From positions 1,116,001 to 1,180,000 of the forward strand of contig NZ_AP025498.1 in assembly GCF_024347535.1 (NCBI RefSeq): a DNA stretch of 64,000 nt, in the 5' to 3' direction. The DNA comes from Vibrio kanaloae (GTDB taxonomy: Bacteria; Pseudomonadota; Gammaproteobacteria; Enterobacterales; Vibrionaceae). Made by a program: the position numbers and the translations under genes. Shown here in pieces: positions 44,868 through 53,621 of the stretch (position 1 is the stretch's first letter; the number at the start of each line of letters is the position of its first letter). Below the pieces are notes generated by a model, which worked only from the letters and a program-made list of their open reading frames with translations, ran no database searches and had not been told where the DNA came from.

Positions 44868-46274
44868 ATGAGCAACAAAACCCAACAACTTTTAGAGATC
44901 GATCGTCAGAGGGTATTTCATGCCTCAACCCACCTTAAGCAGTATGCGGCTGGGGAGCTTTCGGGAAAAATTATCTCGAGCGGAAACGGAATACGCATTA
45001 CCGATTCAGAAGGCATCGAGCTGATAGACGGCTTTGCCGGGTTGTATTGTGTGAACATTGGCTATGGCAGGACTGAAATGGCCGATGCTATTTATGAACA
45101 AGCCAAAGCGCTGGCGTACTACCATACTTACGTCGGCCATACGAACGAAGCGCTCGTGACACTGTCAGACCGCATTATCAAAATGGCGCCAGAAGGCATG
45201 AGCAAAGTCTACTACGGCATGTCAGGCAGTGACGCGAACGAGACTCAACTTAAGCTAGTGTGGTACTACAACAATGCTCGTGGTCTACCAGAGAAGAAAA
45301 AAATCATCTCCCGTGATCGTGGCTATCATGGTTCAAGTATCGCTTCAGGTTCAATGACAGGGCTGCCTCTGTTCCACGCACATTTTGATTTACCGCTTGA
45401 GCGCATCAAGCACACCATGGCGCCGTATTACTATCGCCGTGAAGACGAGAGTATGCCTGAGCTTGAATTCTCTCAATATTGTGCAGATCAACTCGAAGCA
45501 ATGATCTTGGAAGAAGGCCCAGATACGGTAGCGGCGATGATTGCGGAACCCGTGCTCGGTACTGGCGGTATTGTGCCACCACCAGAAGGGTACTGGCAGG
45601 CGATTCGTAAAGTACTCGACAAATACGATGTACTCTTGATTGCGGATGAAGTGGTCTGTGGCTTTGGTCGCCTCGGCTCCGATTTTGGCTCACTGCACTA
45701 CGACATGAAACCGGATCTCATCACGATAGCGAAAGGGTTAACCTCAGCGTATCAACCGCTGTCTGGCGTGATCGTCGGTGAACGAGTTTGGAGTGTGCTA
45801 GAAAACGGCACCGACCAGTGGGGTGCTATTGGACACGGCTACACCTACTCCGGTCACCCAATGGGAGCAGCGGCCGCAAACTGCAACCTTGATATCATTG
45901 AGCGTGAAGGGTTGGTGCAAAACGCAGCCGAAATCGGCGCTTACTTGCAGCAACGCATGGCGGAGACGTTTAACGATCATCCATTGGTCGGTGATACTCG
46001 TGGCGTTGGCTTGTTGCATGCGTTGGAGTTTTCTTCAGACAAACTCCGCCGAGCACACTTTGATCCAAACTTGAAAGTGGGTCCTCAAATTGCGGCGGCC
46101 TGTTTAGAGCAAGGCTTAATCGCTCGCGCCATGCCACATGGTGACATCCTCGGCTTTGCTCCACCGCTTATCGCGAATCGTAATGACATCGACACTATTG
46201 TCGATAAAGCGCATCAAGCGGTCAACAAAGTGATGGATAACCTCGTTACATCTAAACAGTGGCAGCCAAAATAG
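44868..46274 (+). CDS. doeD: Diaminobutyrate aminotransferase DoeD (class III)
   Basis: 468-aa PLP-dependent class III aminotransferase. Lys289 in TIAKGLTSAYQPLSG is the PLP lysine, and LIADEVVCGFGRLGS is the usual preceding strand with the Asp. DoeD transaminates L-2,4-diaminobutyrate to aspartate semialdehyde, the DoeC substrate. AGGAG precedes the ATG, 35 bases after doeC: last gene of the operon. A 60-base sample (45841-45900) has 33 G or C, above neighbouring genes. Confidence 0.86.
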   Translation: MSNKTQQLLEIDRQRVFHASTHLKQYAAGELSGKIISSGNGIRITDSEGIELIDGFAGLYCVNIGYGRTEMADAIYEQAKALAYYHTYVGHTNEALVTLSDRIIKMAPEGMSKVYYGMSGSDANETQLKLVWYYNNARGLPEKKKIISRDRGYHGSSIASGSMTGLPLFHAHFDLPLERIKHTMAPYYYRREDESMPELEFSQYCADQLEAMILEEGPDTVAAMIAEPVLGTGGIVPPPEGYWQAIRKVLDKYDVLLIADEVVCGFGRLGSDFGSLHYDMKPDLITIAKGLTSAYQPLSGVIVGERVWSVLENGTDQWGAIGHGYTYSGHPMGAAAANCNLDIIEREGLVQNAAEIGAYLQQRMAETFNDHPLVGDTRGVGLLHALEFSSDKLRRAHFDPNLKVGPQIAAACLEQGLIARAMPHGDILGFAPPLIANRNDIDTIVDKAHQAVNKVMDNLVTSKQWQPK

Positions 46275-46311
46275 CCGCGCATGCTCCTACTCACAAACCT
46301 ACCAACAATTA

Positions 46312-46342
46312 CCGCTCCCTTTGAACAAATTCGAAGGGGCGG
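46312..46342. terminator. GC-rich hairpin after doeD
   Basis: CCGCTCC, TT and TGAA pair with TTCG, AA and GGGGCGG, about 13 base pairs with one bulged C and a CAAA loop. There is no T run, so termination efficiency is doubtful. Confidence 0.5.
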
Positions 46343-46499
46343 CCCTAAGAGATAGACGACATGGAAACACCAGCAATATTTTCCGATAAAAATCGATTGA
46401 CCGATTAGACGAAAAGTTAAAATTGTTTTTCAAAATTAATAAGATGTGGAATGTAAGCATCGAGACTAATAGAAGAAGAGCCATGCACAACCCCCTTTC

Positions 46500-47771
46500 T
46501 TAACGACGCGCTTTACCACGATTTTGATGGATCTTAAGTTTCGCTTTCATCTTGCGCTTTTCTGATGAACGACTCTTACTACGACCACTGCGCTCGGGGG
46601 CAAGGTCTTTTTCAAGACTTGGTTCAAAGCCCTCTAGCCACTCTTGAGGCAAACGCGTATCCAGTAGTCGCTCGATATCACCCAATAGGTACGCTTCATC
46701 CTGACTCATCAAAGAGATTGCTAAGCCACTGTTACCTGCACGGCCAGTACGACCAATGCGATGAACGTAGTCTTCCGCTTTGAATGGCATATCGTAGTTC
46801 ACAACTTGTTCTAGCTGCTGAATATCGATACCTCGTGCTGCAACATCAGTTGCAATCAACGCTCGCACCTTGCCTGATTTAAAATCATCCAGTGCCTTTT
46901 GGCGTGCACCTTGGCTCTTATCACCATTGATTGATGCCGCTTTTATGCCGTCTAGCTTAAGCTCTTTTACGAGCGCATCAGTTCCCTGCTTAGTTTTGGT
47001 GAATACCAACACTTGTTGCCAGTTCTTTGAACCGATCAAGTATGCCAATAGTTCACTTTTACGTGATTTATCAACCGGATAAACCATCTGAGTCACTGTG
47101 TCAGCTGTGCTGTTTTTAGGCGTCACTTGAATTTCACTTGGTGACTGCATCATGCGATACGCAATTGCTTTGATCTTGTTATCGAACGTAGCCGAGAAGA
47201 ACAGGGTTTGGCGAACTTCATTCATACGCGAAAGAATGCGTTTAATATCTGGCATAAAACCCATATCAAGCATACGGTCAGCTTCGTCCAATACCAATAC
47301 TTCTGTCTGGCTCAGCATAATGTTCTTAGTGAACATATGATCAATCAAACGGCCAGGTGTTGCTACCAAGATATCTGCGCCTGCGCGTAAGTTGTCAGTT
47401 TGAACCTTCATGCTTACACCGCCATAAGCCACAACCACTTTCAGGTCTGTGCCTTTCGCGTAGCTGGTTACATTATCAAACACCTGTTGTGCGAGTTCAC
47501 GAGTTGGTACTAAAACCAATGCACGAACTAATTTAGGGTTGGGGATAACGTTGTCTTTAGTCTCGATTAATCTTTGAATAATCGGCAAACCAAATGCTGC
47601 CGTTTTACCGGTACCCGTTTGCGCACCTGCCAATACATCTTTACCTTCTAATACCAACGGAATCGCTTGCTCTTGAACACTGGTTGGAGCTGTAAAATTT
47701 AGCTCTGATAGCGTAGTAAGAAGGTGCTCAGACAATCCAAGTTGGTTAAAAGATTTAGTAGGTTCAGACAT
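46500..47771 (-). CDS. RhlE-type DEAD-box RNA helicase, second copy
   Basis: 423-aa helicase with all core motifs: TSVQEQAIP (Q motif), AQTGTGKT (Walker A, about 51-58), PTRELA, DEAD, SAT, ARGID and HRIGRTGRAG. The C-terminus is a basic Arg/Ser/Lys tail of about 35 residues. Differs from the 20-kb helicase throughout (for example AQTGTGKT against ANTGSGKT), so it is a paralogue, not a recent duplication. Predicted roles are RNA remodelling or cold growth. Confidence 0.84.
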   Translation of the reverse strand: MSEPTKSFNQLGLSEHLLTTLSELNFTAPTSVQEQAIPLVLEGKDVLAGAQTGTGKTAAFGLPIIQRLIETKDNVIPNPKLVRALVLVPTRELAQQVFDNVTSYAKGTDLKVVVAYGGVSMKVQTDNLRAGADILVATPGRLIDHMFTKNIMLSQTEVLVLDEADRMLDMGFMPDIKRILSRMNEVRQTLFFSATFDNKIKAIAYRMMQSPSEIQVTPKNSTADTVTQMVYPVDKSRKSELLAYLIGSKNWQQVLVFTKTKQGTDALVKELKLDGIKAASINGDKSQGARQKALDDFKSGKVRALIATDVAARGIDIQQLEQVVNYDMPFKAEDYVHRIGRTGRAGNSGLAISLMSQDEAYLLGDIERLLDTRLPQEWLEGFEPSLEKDLAPERSGRSKSRSSEKRKMKAKLKIHQNRGKARR

Positions 47772-47828
47772 AGTATGATGCTCAAAGATTAAATAGGCGC
47801 GGATTGTAGCAAACCTGCATTACGCTGT

Positions 47829-48440
47829 TTACCTTTCCTTTTGATTTTTCATCAATTGAAGCGTACTAAACTGGTTTGCTTCCGCTAAAACGCTTGGATA
47901 TAGCTCATTAAAGTGACACTGCAACTTATCATAGTGGCGTTCGAGGTCTTGGTAACAGTTTTTTAACATGCCTAGCTTAGGCCTTCTTAAAGCCATTCGC
48001 TGTAATACCAGCTCAATAGAAGACATGTCTTGATAGCTTTCCAACCATCGTTGTTCTGCCATCTTATGATGAATAGTAATGAAGCTTTCAGGCCAGTGTG
48101 ACTCTTGATGCTCAAAAATCTGTTGATGACTGTCTAAACAAAAGTGCTCTAACGATTGTGTCGAGAACTTCTCCCAATGATTAACCAAACAATGATCCCA
48201 GAATACATCGAGCGCAATAGGCGCAAAGCGTCTTGTTTGGTCTGAAAAGAGAGATTTTGCAGAGCGTGAAACATCATGACGGTCAGTATAGCTATCAACG
48301 AACCGATGAAGTCTTATGCCGTTAGAAAGCGAATCTGAATAGTATTTATTGGGGTCACCCTTAACGAAGTCACCTAACAAATTACCGGCTAAGTTGCTGT
48401 GACAGTGTTGAGCGATGTGTAGGTGTGCGAGAAAGTTCAT
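47829..48440 (-). CDS. acpH: Acyl carrier protein phosphodiesterase
   Basis: 203-aa protein of the AcpH family (DUF479): MNFLAHLHIA at the N-terminus, GNLLGDFVKGD near residue 20 and LDVFWDHCLVNHW near residue 78, with many His and Asp residues expected to bind Mn2+. The enzyme removes the 4'-phosphopantetheine from acyl carrier protein. Separate from the adjacent helicase by 58 bases on the same strand. Confidence 0.86.
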   Translation of the reverse strand: MNFLAHLHIAQHCHSNLAGNLLGDFVKGDPNKYYSDSLSNGIRLHRFVDSYTDRHDVSRSAKSLFSDQTRRFAPIALDVFWDHCLVNHWEKFSTQSLEHFCLDSHQQIFEHQESHWPESFITIHHKMAEQRWLESYQDMSSIELVLQRMALRRPKLGMLKNCYQDLERHYDKLQCHFNELYPSVLAEANQFSTLQLMKNQKER

Positions 48441-48611
48441 TGAACCTCATTAAAGTATCGAGAACTAAGTAACATGGTAAACGTACTCGTTTATCTTCGC
48501 GAACTTTAATGAGGATAGTTTTGCTATGAAGTGTGAGCGAATGAGATTTGCTCAGTTTAAGAATTGTTTAATTTGAGAATATTGAACTACAAAATCTTTA
48601 GCTAAGAAAGC

Positions 48612-48740
48612 TTAGTTTGAAGATTTAAAAAGTTCTTCTGCCAACTGTTGAACGGTCTGCTCATAGTCAGATAAATCAATGCCGATTTCCATAGCATCTA
48701 ACAACTCAAGACTTTCGTCATTATAAGATTGGTCACTCAT
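48612..48740 (-). CDS. 42-aa acidic small protein
   Basis: Short ORF starting MSDQSYNDESLELLDAMEIG and ending EELFKSSN, strongly acidic and helical. GAGGGGG about five bases before the ATG is a strong ribosome binding site. An inverted repeat AAATCTT/AAGATTT with an inner CTAAG/CTTAG stem (48592-48626) covers its 3' end and may be its terminator. Function unknown. Confidence 0.6.
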   Translation of the reverse strand: MSDQSYNDESLELLDAMEIGIDLSDYEQTVQQLAEELFKSSN

Positions 48741-49023
48741 AGTGCCCCCTCTATTCCTTGGTGTGGACATAATGTCCTGTTAACTAGTGCACCATCTTGG
48801 ACTTATATTATGTCACTTTGATGAACGCACTCTACTTTACCCATTCCATATTTATAGCTTGAAGCTACTCGCGATCATTAACGCTTGTTACGCTAAAGGG
48901 GTATGCGCGAACGACATATGTACTAACACCTTACACTAAGTACAACTAATTACTCTAAAAGTTTTGAAGCGGATCATAGTCAAACGTTTGCCCTTTTCAT
49001 TCCACTCATCGAACTCAACCACA

Positions 49024-49060
49024 TGTACAATAATATTTACAGTGGATATTTAAGATTACA
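49024..49060 (+). promoter_or_regulatory. Strong plus weak TyrR box pair upstream of tyrP
   Basis: Box 1 (49024-49041) reads TGTACA-N6-TTTACA, one mismatch from the TyrR consensus TGTAAA-N6-TTTACA. Box 2 (49043-49060) is one base away and keeps only the essential G and C, TGGATA-N6-ATTACA. A strong and a weak box separated by one base is the arrangement of the E. coli tyrP promoter, where TyrR represses with tyrosine and activates with phenylalanine. Confidence 0.65.
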
Positions 49061-49073
49061 TTAAGCATTGCAT

Positions 49074-49101
49074 TTGAAATTAAACTCAATCAGAATACTT
49101 A
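49074..49101 (+). promoter_or_regulatory. Probable tyrP promoter
   Basis: TTGAAA and TACTTA are 16 bases apart, starting 13 bases after the second TyrR box and 85 bases before the start codon. Confidence 0.4.
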
Positions 49102-49185
49102 AAAATCGAGATATTCTTTGGGTTTATTCTCTTAAGCTAGAAGAATTACAACGTAAACACACCTTAACGTAAAGAATTATATACG

Positions 49186-50409
49186 ATGAATAAATCAAAG
49201 GTTTTTGGTAGTACTTTGATCATTGCAGGCACTACAATTGGTGCTGGAATGCTCGCCCTTCCACTCGCTTCAGCTGGAATTGGTTTCTCAACTTCACTTT
49301 TTTTAATGCTGGGGTTATGGGCTCTAATGGCCTTCACTGCATTATTAATGGTGGAGCTTCACCAATTCGCAGAATCGGACGCCACCCTACATACTTTAGC
49401 TCACACAATTTTAGGGACCAAAGGAAAGTGGATAGCGAGCTTCGCCGTTATGTTTCTCTTCTACGCTTTATGTGCGGCATACATAGCCGGTGGTGGTGCA
49501 CAATTTAATCAGCGCATCTCTGAAATCACTAACATTCAACTTAATAGCCAAATCACAACGCTTTTGTTCACACTGTTGGTTGCATGCGTTGTGACCATTG
49601 GTACACATAGTGTCGACAAAGTTAACCGAGTTTTATTTGGATTAAAGTTGATCGCAATGGTCATCGTACTCAGCTTCTTAGCTCCAAATATCACTTCGCA
49701 GTACCTAATGAGCATGCCTTTACAACAAGGCCTTGTTGTTGCCGCGATTCCGGTTGTATTTACCTCTTTTGGTTTTCACGGCAGTATTCCATCAATCGTC
49801 CGGTACTTAGATGGTGATGTTCGCTCTTTACGTAAGGTAATGATTATTGGTTCTGCACTGCCGTTGGTTATATACGTATTCTGGCAGAGCGTAACTTTAG
49901 GTGTAGTTAGCCAAGAACAGTTGCTATCAGACACAAGCTTAGGCGCACTTTTAGTCTCACTGTCACAAACCGTTCAACAATCAAACTTAAGCGTGATAGT
50001 TGGTGTATTTGCCGATCTTGCGCTTCTGACTTCTTTTATTGGCGTTAGTTTAGGTTTGTTTGAATTCATGGGCGATTCATTGAGCAAGAAACTAGGCAAG
50101 GCAAAACGCGTTAAAACAGCCGCTATCACCTTCTTGCCACCGCTGGGTTTTGCGTTATTTTATCCACAAGGTTTCATCATGGCCTTGGGTTATGCTGCAA
50201 TTGCACTGTCAGTATTGGCAATTCTTTTACCAACCGTGATGGTATACAAAGTGCGCTACACGAATTTCTCAGCAAAGCCTCAAGGTACAGAAGCGACCTA
50301 CCAAGTGTTAGGCGGAAGCAAAGCGTTATTTTTAGCCGGCAGCGTTGGTGTATTTATCATTGCCACTCAAATTCTTATTTCAGTGGGATTACTACCTTCA
50401 TTAGGTTAA
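49186..50409 (+). CDS. tyrP: Tyrosine-specific permease TyrP
   Basis: 407-aa aromatic amino acid/proton symporter of the inner membrane with eleven helices. It follows E. coli TyrP along its whole length: GTTIGAGMLALPLASAGIGF at the N-terminus, FTSFGFHGSIPSIVRYLDG near residue 195, and ITFLPPLGFALFYPQGFIMALGYA near residue 305. Control by TyrR is supported by the box pair upstream. Confidence 0.9.
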   Translation: MNKSKVFGSTLIIAGTTIGAGMLALPLASAGIGFSTSLFLMLGLWALMAFTALLMVELHQFAESDATLHTLAHTILGTKGKWIASFAVMFLFYALCAAYIAGGGAQFNQRISEITNIQLNSQITTLLFTLLVACVVTIGTHSVDKVNRVLFGLKLIAMVIVLSFLAPNITSQYLMSMPLQQGLVVAAIPVVFTSFGFHGSIPSIVRYLDGDVRSLRKVMIIGSALPLVIYVFWQSVTLGVVSQEQLLSDTSLGALLVSLSQTVQQSNLSVIVGVFADLALLTSFIGVSLGLFEFMGDSLSKKLGKAKRVKTAAITFLPPLGFALFYPQGFIMALGYAAIALSVLAILLPTVMVYKVRYTNFSAKPQGTEATYQVLGGSKALFLAGSVGVFIIATQILISVGLLPSLG

Positions 50410-50526
50410 TAAACCCATATCTAACAATTACACTTGATGGAGATCTCATAAATGGCATGTTGGTATCATTAATTTTCACAATTAGTTGATTGTTGTCACA
50501 TTTTTATTGAGATCGGTTATTTAGAG

Positions 50527-50557
50527 TCCACGGTAAAGGATTTACCGTGGAGTTTTT
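50527..50557 (+). terminator. Perfect 11-bp hairpin: tyrP terminator overlapping the MCP ribosome binding site
   Basis: TCCACGGTAAA pairs with TTTACCGTGGA around GGA, followed by GTTTTT and then the ATG at 50558. As a terminator it would end tyrP transcription; if read through, its 3' arm contains the GGAG of the next gene, placing that ribosome binding site in the stem. Confidence 0.75.
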
Positions 50558-51982
50558 ATGAAAGAAGTACAATTTCGAACGATAGACAAATTGTTTATTA
50601 AAATGTCTATTAATGACAAGTTTTGGGTCATTTTCTTGATCTTTTTTGCCGCCCTGGCAAGCCTAGCCGGACTCAACTACGTCAACGAAATAGAGCAAAT
50701 TGACGCTAGTAAAAAACAGCAAGTCGAGTATCAATTGAAAGGTATTTTAGCGGCTTCAGATTCACCGGCCTCTGTTCGCTCAGTGAGTCAGCAATCTAAG
50801 CTTCAAGAAACCACTATTCTTAAGAATGGTGCAGTTACGGCAACAGCGTTAGCACGAGACGGCAACTACTACTCTCTCACCAACTCAGATATCAATACAC
50901 AAAATCAAAAGCAGCAGGCACTGTACTCTTTTTTACTCAGTTTTTTATGGTGTGTGCCCTTTGGACTCTTCTGTTATTGGGTAGCGACCTTCTTAGGTGG
51001 CGCTCTTTGGGTACTTTACTCAACGACTCAAAAGATTGGTGATGGTGACTTAACTTCACGCCTTGGTTTCCACCCTGGCCGTGATGAATTTGGTACGATT
51101 GGTTGTGCACTCGATCGCTCAATGGACACCCTAAGTGAGTTGGTTAATAACGTTAATCACAGCGCAGCCTCACTAAGTGAAACGTCTGCTTCTTTCGAAA
51201 AAGAGATGAAGCGCAGCGAAACACAAATCATTAGCCAGAACTCATCCCTAGACTCTGTTGCGACAGCAATGGATCAGATGACGGCATCTGCGAATGAAGT
51301 GACTAATATTTCCGCGCGTGCAACAGAGCAAACTGAGCACGATACGCAGCAAATCAATGACAGCCACGCTAAAGTTCAACTTGCAATCTCAGAGATCACC
51401 ACCCTTTCATCTTTGATTGAGCAAACCTCTTCTTCTGTTACCAGCTTGAATGTAAACACCAGCCAAATTAACGAAGTTATCACAACGATCAATGCTATTT
51501 CAGAGCAAACCAACCTACTTGCACTGAATGCTGCAATTGAAGCAGCTCGTGCGGGTGAACAAGGTCGTGGTTTCGCGGTCGTTGCTGATGAAGTGAGGAC
51601 CCTTGCGAGCAGAACTCAATCAGCTACGGTTGAAATCCATGCAATGATTGAACGTTTACAACAAGAAAGTCAAAATATCGCAAAGATCACCGAGAAAACG
51701 GTCAATCAAGCACAAACCAGTAGCCAGTTGATTTCAAATATTGGTGATGACGTGAACTCTATCGCCGATTCAGCTCAAGCTCTAATGGACATGAGTATCC
51801 AGATAGCAACGTCAGCGGATGAGCAAAGTAGCGTCGCGAATACCGTCGCAGCGGAACTTAACGATATCCGTAGTCAATCCAATGTGATTAAAGACGTGGT
51901 ACAAAACTCTTCAAACGGCGTATCTAAGCTAACAGAAGCATCGGTGTCTTTATCTAAAACATTAGCAAGATACCGTACTTAG
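50558..51982 (+). CDS. Methyl-accepting chemotaxis protein
   Basis: 474-aa chemoreceptor: membrane helix 1 at about residues 22-42, a small periplasmic domain of about 80 residues, helix 2 at about 127-150, HAMP, then a cytoplasmic four-helix signalling domain with the conserved hairpin tip [20 protein letters not shown] near residue 310. The ligand domain is too short to be a full dCACHE or TarH-type domain, so the stimulus is unknown. ATG 50558 is the first start; MSINDK at 50603 is an alternative with no ribosome binding site. Confidence 0.88.
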   Translation: MKEVQFRTIDKLFIKMSINDKFWVIFLIFFAALASLAGLNYVNEIEQIDASKKQQVEYQLKGILAASDSPASVRSVSQQSKLQETTILKNGAVTATALARDGNYYSLTNSDINTQNQKQQALYSFLLSFLWCVPFGLFCYWVATFLGGALWVLYSTTQKIGDGDLTSRLGFHPGRDEFGTIGCALDRSMDTLSELVNNVNHSAASLSETSASFEKEMKRSETQIISQNSSLDSVATAMDQMTASANEVTNISARATEQTEHDTQQINDSHAKVQLAISEITTLSSLIEQTSSSVTSLNVNTSQINEVITTINAISEQTNLLALNAAIEAARAGEQGRGFAVVADEVRTLASRTQSATVEIHAMIERLQQESQNIAKITEKTVNQAQTSSQLISNIGDDVNSIADSAQALMDMSIQIATSADEQSSVANTVAAELNDIRSQSNVIKDVVQNSSNGVSKLTEASVSLSKTLARYRT

Positions 51983-52032
51983 TGTTCGATCTAAATAACA
52001 CTAAATGACTCTAAGTTAAAATCAACGAAACT

Positions 52033-52058
52033 AAGAAGGGCTCGATAGAGTCCTTCTT
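52033..52058 (+). terminator. Terminator of the chemoreceptor gene
   Basis: AAGAAGGGCTC pairs with GAGTCCTTCTT around GATA with one G-T pair, 50 bases after the stop. Confidence 0.7.
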
Positions 52059-52290
52059 CCTTATGAGTGTTTTAAATTCGTTTGCACTGAAAGCTAGGTT
52101 GTCATTAAAGATATATCGCTCTGAGGTCTGATCTCACAGTTTCAATCCAACCATTGGCTGCAAAGCCTACCGTTACAACATCGAAACTAGCACCGAAAAA
52201 GTAACGTATTCATCTAAAACGAGACGCACAACGGTTGCCCACTAACTATCGAATTATCATTACCATGAAGCAAGTCGCAAAGGAAAGATT
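52059..52290. other. Intergenic stretch
   Basis: About 230 bases between the chemoreceptor terminator and the next small ORFs. No gene, repeat or hairpin that I can support. Confidence 0.5.
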
Positions 52291-52392
52291 ATGAGACATC
52301 AAAACTGTCTAATAATCGAGCTTAGGGGTAATCTAATGGAGCAGGTCTTACTTTCGCTTACCCTCTTGCTGCAGGTGACACATAATGAATAA
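52291..52392 (+). CDS. Candidate 33-aa upstream ORF
   Basis: MRHQNCLIIELRGNLMEQ followed by a hydrophobic stretch LLSLTLLLQV. AAGGAAAG five bases before the ATG is a good site, better than that of the zinc-ribbon gene it overlaps by eight bases (ATGAATAA). It may act as a leader whose translation couples to the next ORF. No homologue known to me. Confidence 0.35.
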   Translation: MRHQNCLIIELRGNLMEQVLLSLTLLLQVTHNE

Positions 52393-52600
52393 TACAAAAG
52401 CATCAAATATCGAAAACGTTACATGTCCTTTATGTCAACACGACGAATATCTACTTTCGGAAAGTGGAGAAAAGTTTACGTGTGCATCTTGTGGTTTCCA
52501 TACCAAACAATTCAGTAAAATCGTTAGCCTTCAGTTAGGTGCTAACCCGCCAAAGCTTCCGAGTTCGGTATACCATCACTTAAACAGTGCTTACCATTAA
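52385..52600 (+). CDS. Small zinc-ribbon protein
   Basis: 71 aa with a CPLC near residue 14 and CASC near residue 33, a compact zinc ribbon, followed by an unremarkable tail. Its own ribosome binding site is weak. Its last 59 bases overlap the 3' end of the convergent HAD gene, and both reading frames look real. Confidence 0.6.
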   Translation: MNNTKASNIENVTCPLCQHDEYLLSESGEKFTCASCGFHTKQFSKIVSLQLGANPPKLPSSVYHHLNSAYH

Positions 52601-53267
52601 GCCAAACCGAAATTTCTTCTAAACTGTATATATCCTGAGCCGCTAGCTCTGCTGAGTCGGCTTCTGGATCCACTATAGACTCATCAACACTTGGACGTAA
52701 CCGGAATGACTGAACACCGGCACGAACACCAGCTTCCACTCCTTTCAAGGTATCATCAACATAGATGCACTCATTGGGCAAGAAACCCATGCTCATTGCG
52801 GTATACATAATCAGATCTGGCTCTGGCTTCCAGCTATTTGCATCAAAAGCTGAAAACACCTTCCCCTTAAAGTCATCGAGCATTCCTGTCATTGCCAATG
52901 ACGATTCAACTCGAGATTTAGGCGCATTTGAGGCAATACAAAACTCAATGTCTTGCTGCTTTAGGAACTCAATAAGAGCGATCGCACCATCCATTGGCTT
53001 TAGATGTCGTTGGAATAGTGCTTCTAGCTCTGCACGATATAGTGGTTCAAGTGTATCAATAGAAATAGATAGCCCAAGACGTTCTCGTGTATCCATTAAG
53101 ATATCGGCCAACTTTCCGCCTTGAAAGTGTGCATAGCAGTCAGTAACGTTTAGATCAGCCCCAAAACAGGCGAATACATTCACCAAAGCTTGGCAGCATA
53201 ACTTTTCACTATCAATAAGTGTTCCGTCACAATCAAAAATCACACACTTCGTCTGTTCTAACCGCAT
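52542..53267 (-). CDS. HAD-superfamily phosphatase, YieH-like
   Basis: 241-aa HAD subfamily IA hydrolase: catalytic DCDGTLID (residues 11-18), cap domain about 20-90, motif II SNAP near 114, and motif III/IV KPEPD near 149 and VDDTLKG near 171. Closest to E. coli YieH (6-phosphogluconate/phosphoenolpyruvate phosphatase) in length and motif spacing, but substrate cannot be read from the sequence. The C-terminal 15 residues extend across the zinc-ribbon gene on the other strand. Confidence 0.82.
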   Translation of the reverse strand: MRLEQTKCVIFDCDGTLIDSEKLCCQALVNVFACFGADLNVTDCYAHFQGGKLADILMDTRERLGLSISIDTLEPLYRAELEALFQRHLKPMDGAIALIEFLKQQDIEFCIASNAPKSRVESSLAMTGMLDDFKGKVFSAFDANSWKPEPDLIMYTAMSMGFLPNECIYVDDTLKGVEAGVRAGVQSFRLRPSVDESIVDPEADSAELAAQDIYSLEEISVWLNGKHCLSDGIPNSEALAG

Positions 53268-53621
53268 AGATATATCACTCGTACTGAATCCAAGCTTTAT
53301 CCTATAGCGTTATTTCACCCCTAAGGATGACTAAGGTAACAGTTTACCGATACCCTCTTATTTCTCTTCACGAAATATGCAGTGGATCACTTTAACGCAC
53401 CAAGATAAGCAACAGATCTCATTTTAATTGGACAATGATGAATATTACTTGGCTTATAAAAGTCACCAAATGTCCTATAAAAATGTAAGTTTGAGAAAGA
53501 GCTTTGAAGAGGGTTCACATAAATATAACACCAATCACAGTAAGTGAGTGATCATATATACCGCCCCCCTTTGTTAAAAGGCCGTGCATTGTATTAAGGT
53601 CAACGCTTTCTCAAGGAACCT
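53268..53621. other. Intergenic stretch
   Basis: 354 bases with no supportable gene. It should contain the promoter of the HAD gene and the 3' end of the 53.6-kb gene. No strong hairpin or repeat was seen. Confidence 0.5.

Noticed and set aside
46299..46490. A 61-63 codon reverse ORF just past the rhlE-type stop with a GGGGG ribosome-binding-like stretch
   Set aside because: Composition is that of AT-rich noncoding DNA, the end overlaps the hairpin after doeD, and nothing resembles a family.
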